The notes: a model not told the origin generated them from the letters alone. 33,197 nucleotides of DNA from an uncultured Bacteroidota bacterium (GCA_902561795.1 CACERG010000020.1:1-33197), one strand, 5' to 3'; positions 17,199 through 25,270 are shown, counted from the stretch's first letter. A program made the numbers and translations.

Positions 17199-18343
17199 GA
17201 TTTAAAACGATTTATAGCTTCAATTATAATTTCTTCTGAAACACAAAGTGAAAAACGAATATAGCCCTCACCTTGCATACCAAATACAGTTCCTGGTGTT
17301 ATAAATATATTTTTTTCATAAAGTATTTTATCAACGAATTCTTCCGAACTAATATTACCTTCGGGAATTTTAGCCCACAAAAATAAACCAACACTTTTTG
17401 ACTCGATTTTAGCCCCAATTTTATTAATTAGTGTTAAAATAAGCTCCTTTCTTTTATTATAGACTTCATTTAATTTTTCAAACCATTCAGGTTTCATTTT
17501 TAATGCAGCTATAGCACCTTTTTGAATACCAAAAAACATTCCTGAATCCATATTGCTTTTAACTTTTAGGACTTCACTTATAACTGATTTTTTTCCAGAT
17601 AACATTCCTATTCTCCAACCAGCCATATTAAAAGACTTACTTAAAGAATTTAATTCAACTGCAACTGACTCAGCACCAGGTATGGATAATATACTTTTTG
17701 GTTTTTTAGTTAAAATAAAACTATATGGATTATCATTTACTAAAAGAATATTACGTTCATAAGCCCATTTAACCAAAAAACTAAAAGTAGATTCTAAAAA
17801 TTCAGCTCCTGTTGGCATATGAGGGTAGTTTAGCCACATGATTTTTACTTTTGTAGTATCTAAATTTTCTAATTCCTTAAAATCAGGTTGCCAATCATTA
17901 GAAAGTTTTAAGTCATATGTAATTGCTTTAGCTTGCATTAATCTTGTTACAGAGGCATAAGTTGGATAACCAGGATTAGGAATCAAAACTTCATCTCCAG
18001 GATTAAGATAAGCCATAGATATATGCATTATTCCTTCCTTAGAACCCATGAGCGGTAGAACTTGCGAATCTGGATCCAAATCTACATCATAATGGGTCTT
18101 GTAAAATTCTGTTACAGATTTTCTAAGTTCTGGTATTCCCTTATAATTTTGGTACATGTGGGCCTTAGGCTCAAGTATTGATTTTTCAAGAGCTTTTACT
18201 ATATCAGGGTGAGGATCTAAATCTGGACTGCCGATTCCCATATTAATTATTGGTTTTCCGACCTTTATCATTTCTCCTACTTCTCTCAGCTTTCTTGAGA
18301 AATAGTATTCTTTTATATTATTTAATCTTTTAGCCGTTTTCAT
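17195..18343 (-). CDS. PLP-dependent aminotransferase, probably aromatic (Phe/Tyr)
   Basis: A class I/II aminotransferase of 382 residues, with the start NNIKEYYFSRKLREVGEMIKVG, then GIGSPDLDPHP (about 37-47), NPGYPTYASV, NYPHMPTGA (about 172-180), the Schiff-base Lys in NSLSKSFNMAGWRIGM (about 232-247) and RFSLCVS at the C-terminus. Placed between pheA and tyrA with 4-base overlaps on both sides, it most likely converts phenylpyruvate and 4-hydroxyphenylpyruvate to Phe and Tyr, closing both branches. On sequence alone it could equally be annotated as an LL-diaminopimelate or methionine aminotransferase-like enzyme. Confidence 0.88.
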   Translation of the reverse strand: MKTAKRLNNIKEYYFSRKLREVGEMIKVGKPIINMGIGSPDLDPHPDIVKALEKSILEPKAHMYQNYKGIPELRKSVTEFYKTHYDVDLDPDSQVLPLMGSKEGIMHISMAYLNPGDEVLIPNPGYPTYASVTRLMQAKAITYDLKLSNDWQPDFKELENLDTTKVKIMWLNYPHMPTGAEFLESTFSFLVKWAYERNILLVNDNPYSFILTKKPKSILSIPGAESVAVELNSLSKSFNMAGWRIGMLSGKKSVISEVLKVKSNMDSGMFFGIQKGAIAALKMKPEWFEKLNEVYNKRKELILTLINKIGAKIESKSVGLFLWAKIPEGNISSEEFVDKILYEKNIFITPGTVFGMQGEGYIRFSLCVSEEIIIEAINRFKS

Positions 18344-19173
18344 TTTTGATGCTGGGTAAATTCCCCAAGAATTTTGAACTCTGATGCCATTATTGAAATT
18401 AATTTTTTTGCTTTTAAGTAATGTCCAAGCTCATCAAAGGTAATATCTACAAAAAAAGCATATTTGCCAGGAGTCTCAATTACAGGTAAGGATTGAATTT
18501 TTGTTAAGTTGAGCTGACAATCACTCATAACATTCAATATTGCGGCTAAACTACCTCTTTGATGATCTAAAATAAATTTAAGGGCAGCTTTATTGATATT
18601 TTCTTTTGAAATTAAATTACCATCATTGTTAAGAATGACAAATCGAGTGACATTATTTTTAATTGTCTGTATAGAGGAAGCGAAAATTGACAAATTATAC
18701 ATTTCGGCAGCTTCCTTGCTCGCTATAGCACCAATACCTTTCATGTTATTTTTAAATATTCTTTGTGCTTCTTCGGCGGTGTCTTCTGATTCAACAAGAC
18801 GTATATGAGGATAATTATTAAAAAAACTTTTGCACTGCAAAAATGCCATAGGGTGAGAGTAAACTTCTTTAATGTCATTAATTTGCTGTCCCTTTAACCC
18901 CATAAAATTATGGTTTATACTTAATCCGTATTCTCCAATAATTTTTACATTATTCTGATCAATTAGTGCATAATTTGGTATTATGGAACCTGCTATTGAA
19001 TTTTCAATCGCCATTACAACATAATCAGCCTCTTCTTTGATGAGTTTAGTTACAGTTTTATCAAAAGTGTCACATAATATTAAAGAAAGGTTTTTCCCAA
19101 AATATCTTTCAGCAACAATATGATGAAAGGATCCCTTCTTACCTTGTATTGCAATGTTTTTCTTAGTTTTCAT
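18340..19173 (-). CDS. pheA: Prephenate dehydratase
   Basis: Converts prephenate to phenylpyruvate on the way to phenylalanine. It has 277 residues and is monofunctional; the mutase lies on the DAHP synthase instead. The catalytic domain shows GKKGSFHHIVAERYFG (11-26), AIENSIAGSI (55-64), HPMAFLQC (107-114) and the key TRF triad at 176-178. An ACT domain follows (about 196-270). Its usual Phe-binding ESRP motif reads QSLP (227-230), so feedback by Phe may be altered. It is the first gene of a five-gene operon and is preceded by a Tyr/Phe-rich leader peptide and a terminator hairpin ending 3 bases before its ATG. Confidence 0.95.
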   Translation of the reverse strand: MKTKKNIAIQGKKGSFHHIVAERYFGKNLSLILCDTFDKTVTKLIKEEADYVVMAIENSIAGSIIPNYALIDQNNVKIIGEYGLSINHNFMGLKGQQINDIKEVYSHPMAFLQCKSFFNNYPHIRLVESEDTAEEAQRIFKNNMKGIGAIASKEAAEMYNLSIFASSIQTIKNNVTRFVILNNDGNLISKENINKAALKFILDHQRGSLAAILNVMSDCQLNLTKIQSLPVIETPGKYAFFVDITFDELGHYLKAKKLISIMASEFKILGEFTQHQK

Positions 19174-19182
19174 TATAAAAAA

Positions 19183-19207
19183 AAAGTCCTGAACGGATCA
19201 GGACTTT
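19183..19207 (-). terminator. Intrinsic terminator (attenuator) before pheA
   Basis: A perfect 10-bp inverted repeat: AAAGTCCTGA and its complement TCAGGACTTT around a 5-base loop. On the minus strand it is followed by a U tract running to 19177 (nine T in all, three of them in the stem). This is a canonical rho-independent terminator placed inside the pheA leader, with only three bases between the U tract and the pheA ATG. Confidence 0.9.
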
Positions 19208-19244
19208 ATATAAAATGTTTTCATAATACTACACAGACCTGATC
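19196..19244 (-). promoter_or_regulatory. Antiterminator pairing of the pheA attenuator
   Basis: GATCAGG at 19244-19238, inside the leader peptide frame, is the exact complement of CCTGATC at 19202-19196, which spans the 5' arm and part of the loop of the terminator. This pairing excludes the terminator. A ribosome stalled on the early Tyr codons (about 19279-19260) would leave GATCAGG free, so antitermination forms. A ribosome that reaches the stop at 19229 would cover it, so the terminator forms. A weak CTTC (19259-19256) to GAAG (19249-19246) pairing could serve as the protective 1:2 hairpin. Confidence 0.75.
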
Positions 19245-19294
19245 TCTTCAACGTAGAAGTAATAGTAGTTATTGTAGTATGAATATAATTTCAT
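19229..19294 (-). CDS. Tyr/Phe-rich attenuator leader peptide of the pheA operon
   Basis: A 21-codon reading frame from ATG at 19294-19292 to TAG at 19231-19229. The first 14 residues are MKLYSYYNNYYYFY; seven of 21 codons are Tyr (positions 4, 6, 7, 10, 11, 12, 14) and one is Phe (13). It lies about a dozen bases after the predicted transcription start and about 20 bases before the terminator, upstream of genes that make Phe and Tyr. This is the classic layout of a ribosome-stalling leader, as in enterobacterial pheL or trpL. The excess of Tyr over Phe suggests tyrosyl-tRNA as the main signal. The frame is seen directly; translation and function are inferred. Confidence 0.85.
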   Translation of the reverse strand: MKLYSYYNNYYYFYVEEIRSV

Positions 19295-19312
19295 TAATTA
19301 ATAATTTCTTGA

Positions 19313-19343
19313 CAAAATTACTATTGCTTTATTCAAAAACAAA
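19313..19343 (-). promoter_or_regulatory. Promoter of the pheA operon
   Basis: On the minus strand TTTG (19343-19340) is followed after exactly 19 bases by TAATTTTG (19320-19313), a full match to the Bacteroidota pattern TTTG-N19-TAnnTTTG. Transcription would start near 19307, giving a leader of about 130 bases before pheA that contains the leader peptide and terminator. Confidence 0.75.
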
Positions 19344-19388
19344 CTTTTGAAGTTTTTTTTTAATATTACGTTATCTTAATTTATCGCA

Positions 19389-20261
19389 TTGAACATAAAA
19401 AATAATAATCTTTATTATATCATAATTTTAAATCTGGCTATGTTGTTTATAAGTACCTCAGGCCCATTGGGAAGATATATTTCTCTCCCGCCTCCAATTA
19501 CAATATGGTTTCGTTCATTGATTGCTATTTTATGTTTAATTATTTATGCCTTATTAAAAAAAACTTCATTTAAAATAAACTTAAATAATCATGGCTTAGC
19601 TATATTACTTAGCGGACTATTTATGAGTATTCACTGGATTACTTATTTTTTTGCTTTGCAATGGAGCAATGTCACTGTAGGTATGTTATCTCTTTTTACT
19701 TACCCTATTATTACAGTTTTACTAGAACCATTATTTATATCTGTAAAATTAAAAGCAAGACATATTATTTTTGGAATTTTAATTTTAATTGGTGTATTCT
19801 TTTTGGTACCTAATTTTGATTTTAATAATAAAGCTACTCAAGGTTTATTAATGGGACTATTTTCTGCTCTCGCGTACTCTTTAAGAAACTTAATTTTAAA
19901 GAAACACAACTCTATGGCAGATGGATCAATACAAATGATTTATCAACTCTTTGTCGTTATAATAATTTTATTACCTGTATTTTTTATTTATTCTGACTAT
20001 CAAATTCAACCTGATTTACCTTATCTACTTATGTTAGGATTTATTACAACAGCATTAGGCCACACGCTTTTTCTTTCAAGTTTCTCGCATTTCAGTATCA
20101 GTACTGCAAGTATTATAAGTAGTATCCAACCACTTTTTGGTATCATTATGAGTGTAATTTTATTAAATGAAATTCCAAATTTTAAAAATGTTGTAGGTGG
20201 AATTATAATTCTTAGCACAGTGGTAATTGAAAGCATAAAATCAAAAGAAAAAAATTCCTAA
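19389..20261 (+). CDS. EamA-family (drug/metabolite) transporter
   Basis: A 290-residue inner-membrane protein with about ten hydrophobic segments in two five-helix EamA repeats (about 8-135 and 150-285). Landmarks are the SGPLGRYISLPPPITIWFRSLIA region after helix 1, SIHWITYFFALQWSNVTVGMLSLFTYPIITVLLEPLF in the first repeat, and the matching GHTLFLSSFSHFSISTASIISSIQPLFGIIMSVILLNE in the second. Substrate is unknown; relatives export amino acids, sugars or metabolites. The only start that keeps helix 1 is TTG at 19389; an in-frame stop lies just upstream. It is followed by gldA after 23 bases and is divergent from the pheA operon. A role in amino acid export is only suggested by that position. 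Confidence 0.85.
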   Translation: MNIKNNNLYYIIILNLAMLFISTSGPLGRYISLPPPITIWFRSLIAILCLIIYALLKKTSFKINLNNHGLAILLSGLFMSIHWITYFFALQWSNVTVGMLSLFTYPIITVLLEPLFISVKLKARHIIFGILILIGVFFLVPNFDFNNKATQGLLMGLFSALAYSLRNLILKKHNSMADGSIQMIYQLFVVIIILLPVFFIYSDYQIQPDLPYLLMLGFITTALGHTLFLSSFSHFSISTASIISSIQPLFGIIMSVILLNEIPNFKNVVGGIIILSTVVIESIKSKEKNS

Positions 20262-20284
20262 TATAAAATGTATATTTATTCCTG

Positions 20285-21178
20285 ATGAGCCTTGAATTAA
20301 AGAAAGTTGCAAAAAGTTTTGGTGCTACAAAAGCCTTGAGTGGAATAAGTTTCACCCTAAAAGAAGGAGAAGTTGTAGGTCTTCTTGGTCCAAATGGAGC
20401 AGGTAAATCAACATTAATGAGAATACTTTCAGGATACTACACAAATTGGGATGGAGATGTAAATTTTTTCGAAAAAAGTTATAGAAATCATCTAAAAAGT
20501 ATCAAAAATGAGGTTGGTTATTTGACTGAAAATAATCCACTATATGCCGATATGTATGTAATAGAATATTTAAAATATGTCGCTGAATTATTTAGACGTA
20601 AAAAAGCTCCAATTAATCAATTAATAAAAAAAACGGGGTTATTAAGTCATTATGACAAAAAAATTAGATTTCTCTCCAAAGGGTATAAGCAAAGAGTAGG
20701 AATTGCAGCTGCACTAATTAACGATCCTAAATTAGTAATTCTTGATGAGCCTACCACAGGTTTAGATCCAAACCAACTCCTTGAAATCAGAAAACTAATT
20801 CGTGAATTGGGTGATAAAAAAATTGTTTTACTATCTACTCATATTTTACAGGAAGTAGATGCAATTTGTGATAGAGTATTAATAATTAATCAGGGAGAAA
20901 TTGTTCTCGACGAAAAATTAAAAAATCTTAGAAAAAATAAAAAGAAAATCATCCAAGTTAGTTTTGATTATCGTGTTGAAACTGTTGCTTTACTTAAAAT
21001 CGAGGATGTAAAACATGTCAGAAATATAGGGGGTTTTAGTTATGAAATAGAAACCAAAGGTAATAAAGATAAACGCTCAGCTATATTTGATTTCGCTAAA
21101 GAAAACGGTTTAAAAATATTAAGTTTAAACCAAAAAAATGAGACTTTAGAAGAACTTTTTAATAGTTTGACTAAATAA
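20285..21178 (+). CDS. gldA: Gliding motility ABC transporter ATP-binding protein GldA
   Basis: The ATPase subunit of the GldAFG ABC transporter, needed for gliding motility in Flavobacterium johnsoniae and often kept in non-gliding relatives. It has 297 residues, with Walker A GPNGAGKST (35-43), signature LSKGYKQR (130-137) and Walker B LVILDEP (150-156), then the switch His in STHILQEVDAICDR. The C-terminal extension (about 215-297, ...FDFAKENGLKILSLNQKNETLEELFNSLTK) is characteristic of GldA. The permease genes gldF and gldG are not adjacent; this is also often the case for gldA in F. johnsoniae-like genomes. Confidence 0.88.
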   Translation: MSLELKKVAKSFGATKALSGISFTLKEGEVVGLLGPNGAGKSTLMRILSGYYTNWDGDVNFFEKSYRNHLKSIKNEVGYLTENNPLYADMYVIEYLKYVAELFRRKKAPINQLIKKTGLLSHYDKKIRFLSKGYKQRVGIAAALINDPKLVILDEPTTGLDPNQLLEIRKLIRELGDKKIVLLSTHILQEVDAICDRVLIINQGEIVLDEKLKNLRKNKKKIIQVSFDYRVETVALLKIEDVKHVRNIGGFSYEIETKGNKDKRSAIFDFAKENGLKILSLNQKNETLEELFNSLTK

Positions 21179-21228
21179 AACTTATTATTAAGCCTAAATT
21201 ATAGCATTTTAAAATTCTATTATAAGAT

Positions 21229-21654
21229 TTAAACCTCGGTACCGTTTAAGTATACTTTATGATTAATTTTAGCTGTGGATTCTAGAGTTTTAGAAACCGA
21301 ACAATATTTTTCAAAAGAGAGTTTTGCGGCTCGCTTTGCTTTTTCCGGTGAAAACCTTCCTTCAAGGTAAATGTTAATATCAATTTGATAAAATAGAGCT
21401 GGAACTTGGTTTTCATGTCTGTGCCCTTTCACATCCATTTTTAAAGATATTGGATTAATTTTTTGCTTATCAAGAATTGCAATAATGTCAATACTGCTAC
21501 ATCCAGCAATACCCATTAAAAGTAATTCCATTGGACTTATTCCTTGGATTTCCCCAAAAGATTTAGACTTGTTATCTAATAACACAGATTTACCATCAGA
21601 ATTTGATACTTCAAAAAGATAGTCTTTATTAATTCGTTCTAGTGAAACATTCAT
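21229..21654 (-). CDS. OsmC family protein (thiol peroxidase-like)
   Basis: A 141-residue OsmC/Ohr-fold protein. The two family cysteines are present: C52 in MGIAGCSSIDI and C118 in EKYCSVSKTL. These typically reduce organic hydroperoxides; the small YhfA-like subgroup to which this looks closest is not well characterised. It starts 16 bases after metX and so is likely the fourth gene of the metK-metY-metX operon. It converges with gldA; the 50 bases between hold only an AT-rich palindrome without a U tract. Confidence 0.9.
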   Translation of the reverse strand: MNVSLERINKDYLFEVSNSDGKSVLLDNKSKSFGEIQGISPMELLLMGIAGCSSIDIIAILDKQKINPISLKMDVKGHRHENQVPALFYQIDINIYLEGRFSPEKAKRAAKLSFEKYCSVSKTLESTAKINHKVYLNGTEV

Positions 21655-21670
21655 AATTATTTAGCTAGTA

Positions 21671-22630
21671 TTAAAATATTTTTGATAAAATTTTTTCCAT
21701 ACTCTGACTTTCAATCAAAAAGGCATCATGTCCATGAAGTGATTTTATTTCATGGTAATAAATATTTTTCTTTACTTTTTTGCAAGAGTTAAAAGTTTTC
21801 TGATCCTCAATGGGTGTAAAAAATAAATCACTATTTATAGCTACCATATGTATTTCCGATTTTATATTTTTTATAATATTTAGAGCAATTTCTCCCTCAC
21901 GCTCAATATTGATTGAAGATAGTAAATGATTCATCATTACATAAGCCTTTAGTTGAAAACGTTTTTGCAATTTTTCTCCATGATAAATTAACCAACTTTC
22001 AATATTAAAAATACCTTGTTCTTTATTTAATGTCCTTCCAAATCTATTCTCAAATGATTGAGGGGTTCTGTAAGTTAGCATTGCGTGTATTCTCGCATCT
22101 TGAAGTGGCTGTTTAGAATTTTCTATAATTCGTTTTTGTAGAAAAGTATTTGCAATTATCCAGTCATTTGCCTTCCAATCTGCAGCAATAGGAACTAAAA
22201 ATTTGGTAATATCTTTAGAGATTGCGGCCATCTCCCATGCAATACCACCACCAATAGATCCCCCAATGAGTGCATAAAGTTTTTTGATCTTTAAATTACT
22301 TAAACCTAATAAAAAAAGTGAAGCAATATCACCTGTATGAAAGTCCTCCGGTTTATTGAAGATTTGACCCTTAACACCATTACCGGGTATATTAAACCCT
22401 AATATAGTATATTTATCAGTATCAATAATTTTTCCCTTTCCAATAATCTCTGTCCACCAACCCCCGTCACCAGTGAGATTAGCATCTCCAGTAAGTGAAT
22501 GATTTACTAAAACTATGGGTGCTTTACCTATCTGCCTTCCAAATTGCTGATAATACAAATTAATTTTAGGATAGATAGCACCCGAGTGTGTTTTAAAGTT
22601 TTTTATTGAAATCGTTCTGATCTCTAACAT
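21671..22630 (-). CDS. metX: Homoserine O-acetyltransferase (MetX family alpha/beta hydrolase)
   Basis: Activates homoserine with acetyl-CoA to O-acetylhomoserine, the substrate of MetY. It has 319 residues, the short Bacteroidota form. Landmarks are NHSLTGDA (43-50), the GGWW segment (56-59), the nucleophile S125 in IGGSIGGG, the acid D268 in NSDLFF and the catalytic H301 in HGHDAFL. It starts four bases after the metY stop. Substrate preference (acetyl versus succinyl donor) is inferred from the family and the MetY neighbour, not read from the sequence. Confidence 0.88.
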   Translation of the reverse strand: MLEIRTISIKNFKTHSGAIYPKINLYYQQFGRQIGKAPIVLVNHSLTGDANLTGDGGWWTEIIGKGKIIDTDKYTILGFNIPGNGVKGQIFNKPEDFHTGDIASLFLLGLSNLKIKKLYALIGGSIGGGIAWEMAAISKDITKFLVPIAADWKANDWIIANTFLQKRIIENSKQPLQDARIHAMLTYRTPQSFENRFGRTLNKEQGIFNIESWLIYHGEKLQKRFQLKAYVMMNHLLSSINIEREGEIALNIIKNIKSEIHMVAINSDLFFTPIEDQKTFNSCKKVKKNIYYHEIKSLHGHDAFLIESQSMEKILSKIF

Positions 22631-22634
22631 AGAT

Positions 22635-23906
22635 TTATATCTGACTAAATGCAGACTCTAAATCAGCAATCAAATCATTAACATCTTCCAAACCTACTGA
22701 TAAACGGATCAAATCTGCAGTTACTCCAGTTGTTTTTTGTGCATCCTCGTCTAACTGTTGATGAGTAGTACTAGCTGGATGAATAACTAAAGATTTTGTA
22801 TCTCCAATATTTGCTAAAATTGAAAATAGTTTTGTGTTATCAGCAACCTTTTTACCAGCTTCAAATCCTTTTTTTAAACCAAATGTGACGATACCACTTT
22901 GCCCTTTTGGTAAATATTTTTGAGCTAGCTTGTTATATTTTGATGATTTTAAACCGGGATAATTTACCCAAGCTACTTCGTCTTTTGTAGAAAGCCATGC
23001 TGCAATTTTTATTGCATTTTCAGAATGTTTTTTCATTCTTATATCTAAGGTTTCTATTCCCTGGATGGTTTGAAAGCTGTTAAAGGGACTTGGAGCACTT
23101 CCTAGATCCCTTAGCCCTTCAACGCGAACTTTTGCGATGAAAGCTATTTTACCGAGTGCTTCATGGTAATTTAAGCCGTGATAACTTGGGTTAGGTTCAG
23201 TAAATTCAGGAAAATTTCCATTACCCCAATTAAATGTTCCAGCATCAATAATAACACCCCCCATACTTGTTCCATTTCCAGTTAGATATTTAGTTAGTGA
23301 GTGTATCACAATATTTGCTCCATGCTCGATAGGATTCAATAAAGCTGGAGATGCGACCGTATTGTCTACAATAAAAGGAACCTTAGCCTTTTTTGCAGAT
23401 TCAGAAATTGCTTTTAAATCTAAAACATCTAGCTTAGGATTTCCTAATGACTCAGCAAAAAAAGCACGTGTATTTGATTTTACAGCTTTTGTAAATTCAG
23501 TTGGATCATCCGGATCTACAAATGTTGTAGTTATTCCAAATCGGGGTAGCGTATTCGACAAAAGATTGTAGGTTCCTCCATACAAACTATTTGATGCCAC
23601 AATATGATCTCCAGTTCTAAGTATTACCATTAGAGAAGTAGCTATTGCTGATGTCCCTGATGCTGTAGCTACAGCTGCAACACCGCCCTCTAATGCAGCG
23701 AGTCGCTGCTCCAGTACATCATTAGTTGGATTGTTTAAACGTGTATAAATGTATCCAGGTTCTGCAAGAGAGAATAAACTCGCAGCATGATCAGAATCAT
23801 TAAATACGTAAGAAGTTGTTTGATAAATTGGAACAGCTTGAGTTCCTTGTGATTTTATTACATCGTGTCCTGCATGTAATGCTTGTGTTGATAATTGTGT
23901 ACTCAT
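22635..23906 (-). CDS. metY: O-acetylhomoserine sulfhydrylase (aminocarboxypropyltransferase)
   Basis: A PLP enzyme of the Cys/Met metabolism family that makes homocysteine from O-acetylhomoserine and sulfide. Its 423 residues match MetY. Seen are the N-terminal [19 protein letters not shown] (26-35), [10 protein letters not shown] (54-63), the PLP-contacting [10 protein letters not shown], and the Schiff-base Lys in [33 protein letters not shown] closes the C-terminus. Its ATG overlaps the metK stop by 4 bases, and metX follows, so direct sulfhydrylation appears to be the route to homocysteine here. Confidence 0.96.
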   Translation of the reverse strand: MSTQLSTQALHAGHDVIKSQGTQAVPIYQTTSYVFNDSDHAASLFSLAEPGYIYTRLNNPTNDVLEQRLAALEGGVAAVATASGTSAIATSLMVILRTGDHIVASNSLYGGTYNLLSNTLPRFGITTTFVDPDDPTEFTKAVKSNTRAFFAESLGNPKLDVLDLKAISESAKKAKVPFIVDNTVASPALLNPIEHGANIVIHSLTKYLTGNGTSMGGVIIDAGTFNWGNGNFPEFTEPNPSYHGLNYHEALGKIAFIAKVRVEGLRDLGSAPSPFNSFQTIQGIETLDIRMKKHSENAIKIAAWLSTKDEVAWVNYPGLKSSKYNKLAQKYLPKGQSGIVTFGLKKGFEAGKKVADNTKLFSILANIGDTKSLVIHPASTTHQQLDEDAQKTTGVTADLIRLSVGLEDVNDLIADLESAFSQI

Positions 23907-25159
23907 AATTGAAATTTATTTTTAATTAATTTTAAATAATCTAATTTTTCCCAAGTAAATAACTCTACTTCCTTGGTTATTTCACCATTATATGGTGATT
24001 TGAAAGTTTTTTTGACTTTTTGAGGCTGACGCCCCATATGACCATAAGAAGAGGTTTCAAAATAAATGGGGTTTCTTAATTTGAGACGCTGCTCTATAGC
24101 ATAGGGTCTCAAATCAAAGAGTTTCGATGACTTAACTGCAATTTCTTCATCAGAAAGATCTAGTTTTGAAGTACCATAGGTATTTATATTGATGGATATT
24201 GGTTCAATCATTCCTATTGCATAACTAATTTGAACTAGTATTTCGTCAGCTATTCCAGCAGCCGCCAAATTTTTTGCCATGTGCCTTGCAGCATAAGCTG
24301 CACTTCGGTCGACTTTACTTGGATCTTTACCACTGAACGCTCCCCCACCATGAGCTCCTTTACCACCATAAGTGTCAACAATGATTTTTCTGCCAGTCAA
24401 ACCAGTATCTCCATGAGGGCCACCAATAACAAATTTTCCAGTTGGATTTATATGAAATTTTATATCATCCCCAAAAAGTTTCTTTGTATTAAGTGGGAGT
24501 TTACTTTTAACTCTAGGAATTAAAACTTTAATTAAATCGGATTTTATTTTTTCTAGCATCCTATCATCATTATTATCAAACTCATCGTGCTGTGTTGATA
24601 TCACAATTGTATCAACACGTAATGGTTTGTCATTATTATCGTATTCGATTGTTACTTGTGATTTTGAATCTGGACGCAAATATTTAATTAAATTATTTTC
24701 TTTCCGTAAGGCTGAGAGCTCAATTAAAATTTGATGAGAAAGATGAAGAGCAAGGGGAATATATGTTTCTGTTTCATTTGTAGCATAGCCAAACATAATT
24801 CCTTGATCTCCTGCCCCTTGTTTCTCCTTTAATTCTGACTTTACTCCCCTATTTATATCTTGTGATTGTTCATGAATTAATGAAATTACACCACATGAAT
24901 TTCCGCTAAATTGATATGAACTTTTGGTATATCCAATAGAGTTTATGGTATCACGTGCAATAGATTGAACATCTAGGTAAGTTTTACTTTTTACCTCACC
25001 AGCTAGTATAACTTGGCCTGTCGTGACTAGTGTTTCACATGCTACCCTACTGTCAGGATCAAATGCCAGAAAGTTATCCAACAAGGCATCACTTATTTGG
25101 TCGGAAATTTTGTCCGGATGACCTTCACTCACAGATTCTGATGTAAAAAAATATGGCAT
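23903..25159 (-). CDS. metK: S-adenosylmethionine synthetase
   Basis: Makes SAM from methionine and ATP. I place the start at ATG 25159, giving 418 residues beginning [21 protein letters not shown], the standard N-terminus. The open frame runs 38 codons further upstream, but those codons lie over the SAM-II-like aptamer and are not conserved protein. Motifs: GHPDK near residue 15, [12 protein letters not shown] (ATP site), [14 protein letters not shown], and [23 protein letters not shown]. It heads the metK-metY-metX-osmC operon and overlaps metY by 4 bases. Translation is probably lowered by SAM through the upstream riboswitch. Confidence 0.95.
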   Translation of the reverse strand: MPYFFTSESVSEGHPDKISDQISDALLDNFLAFDPDSRVACETLVTTGQVILAGEVKSKTYLDVQSIARDTINSIGYTKSSYQFSGNSCGVISLIHEQSQDINRGVKSELKEKQGAGDQGIMFGYATNETETYIPLALHLSHQILIELSALRKENNLIKYLRPDSKSQVTIEYDNNDKPLRVDTIVISTQHDEFDNNDDRMLEKIKSDLIKVLIPRVKSKLPLNTKKLFGDDIKFHINPTGKFVIGGPHGDTGLTGRKIIVDTYGGKGAHGGGAFSGKDPSKVDRSAAYAARHMAKNLAAAGIADEILVQISYAIGMIEPISININTYGTSKLDLSDEEIAVKSSKLFDLRPYAIEQRLKLRNPIYFETSSYGHMGRQPQKVKKTFKSPYNGEITKEVELFTWEKLDYLKLIKNKFQL

Positions 25160-25163
25160 TAAA

Positions 25164-25216
25164 TTGCTTTTTCGGAAGGAATAAACTAAAGCGTTTTTGA
25201 AAAGCAACACTGCTTT
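25164..25216 (-). promoter_or_regulatory. Putative expression platform of the metK SAM riboswitch
   Basis: Two mutually exclusive helices link the aptamer to the metK start. AAAGCA (25216-25211, also the aptamer's 3' pseudoknot strand) can pair with TGCTTT (25206-25201) as a 6-bp hairpin. Alternatively TTGCTTTT (25207-25200) can pair with AAAAGCAA (25171-25164), an 8-bp helix ending four bases before the ATG. SAM binding would hold the first strand and favour the second helix, blocking initiation. A third option, CTAAAGC (25218-25212) with GCTTTAG (25192-25186), also exists. All pairings are seen; the switching logic is inferred. Confidence 0.55.
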
Positions 25217-25261
25217 AGCATTTTTTTTTCGAGGTTTGCAATCAGTCAAATCCTTCCTCGG
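25210..25261 (-). ncRNA. SAM-II/SAM-V-type riboswitch aptamer upstream of metK
   Basis: On the minus strand a 5-bp stem CGAGG (25260-25256) with CCTCG (25234-25230) encloses GGATTTGACTGATTGCAAA. An A-rich linker then leads to GCTAAAGCAG (25219-25210). The ordered core GATTT-A...ATTGCAA...P1'...A-linker...GCTAAA matches the SAM-II aptamer, an H-type pseudoknot, as remembered from the marine metX example. The pseudoknot helix can form here as CTG (25245-25243) with CAG (25212-25210) plus adjacent U-A pairs. Placement before metK, metY and metX agrees with SAM sensing. SAM-V shares this core, so the exact class is open. Confidence 0.82.
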
Positions 25262-25270
25262 TTTGATTTC

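Noticed and set aside
21179-21228. AT-rich palindrome (ATTTTAAAAT with flanking ATAG/CTAT) between gldA and osmC as a bidirectional terminator
   Set aside because: It has no G/C core, needs a mismatch and a minimal loop, and lacks a clear U tract.
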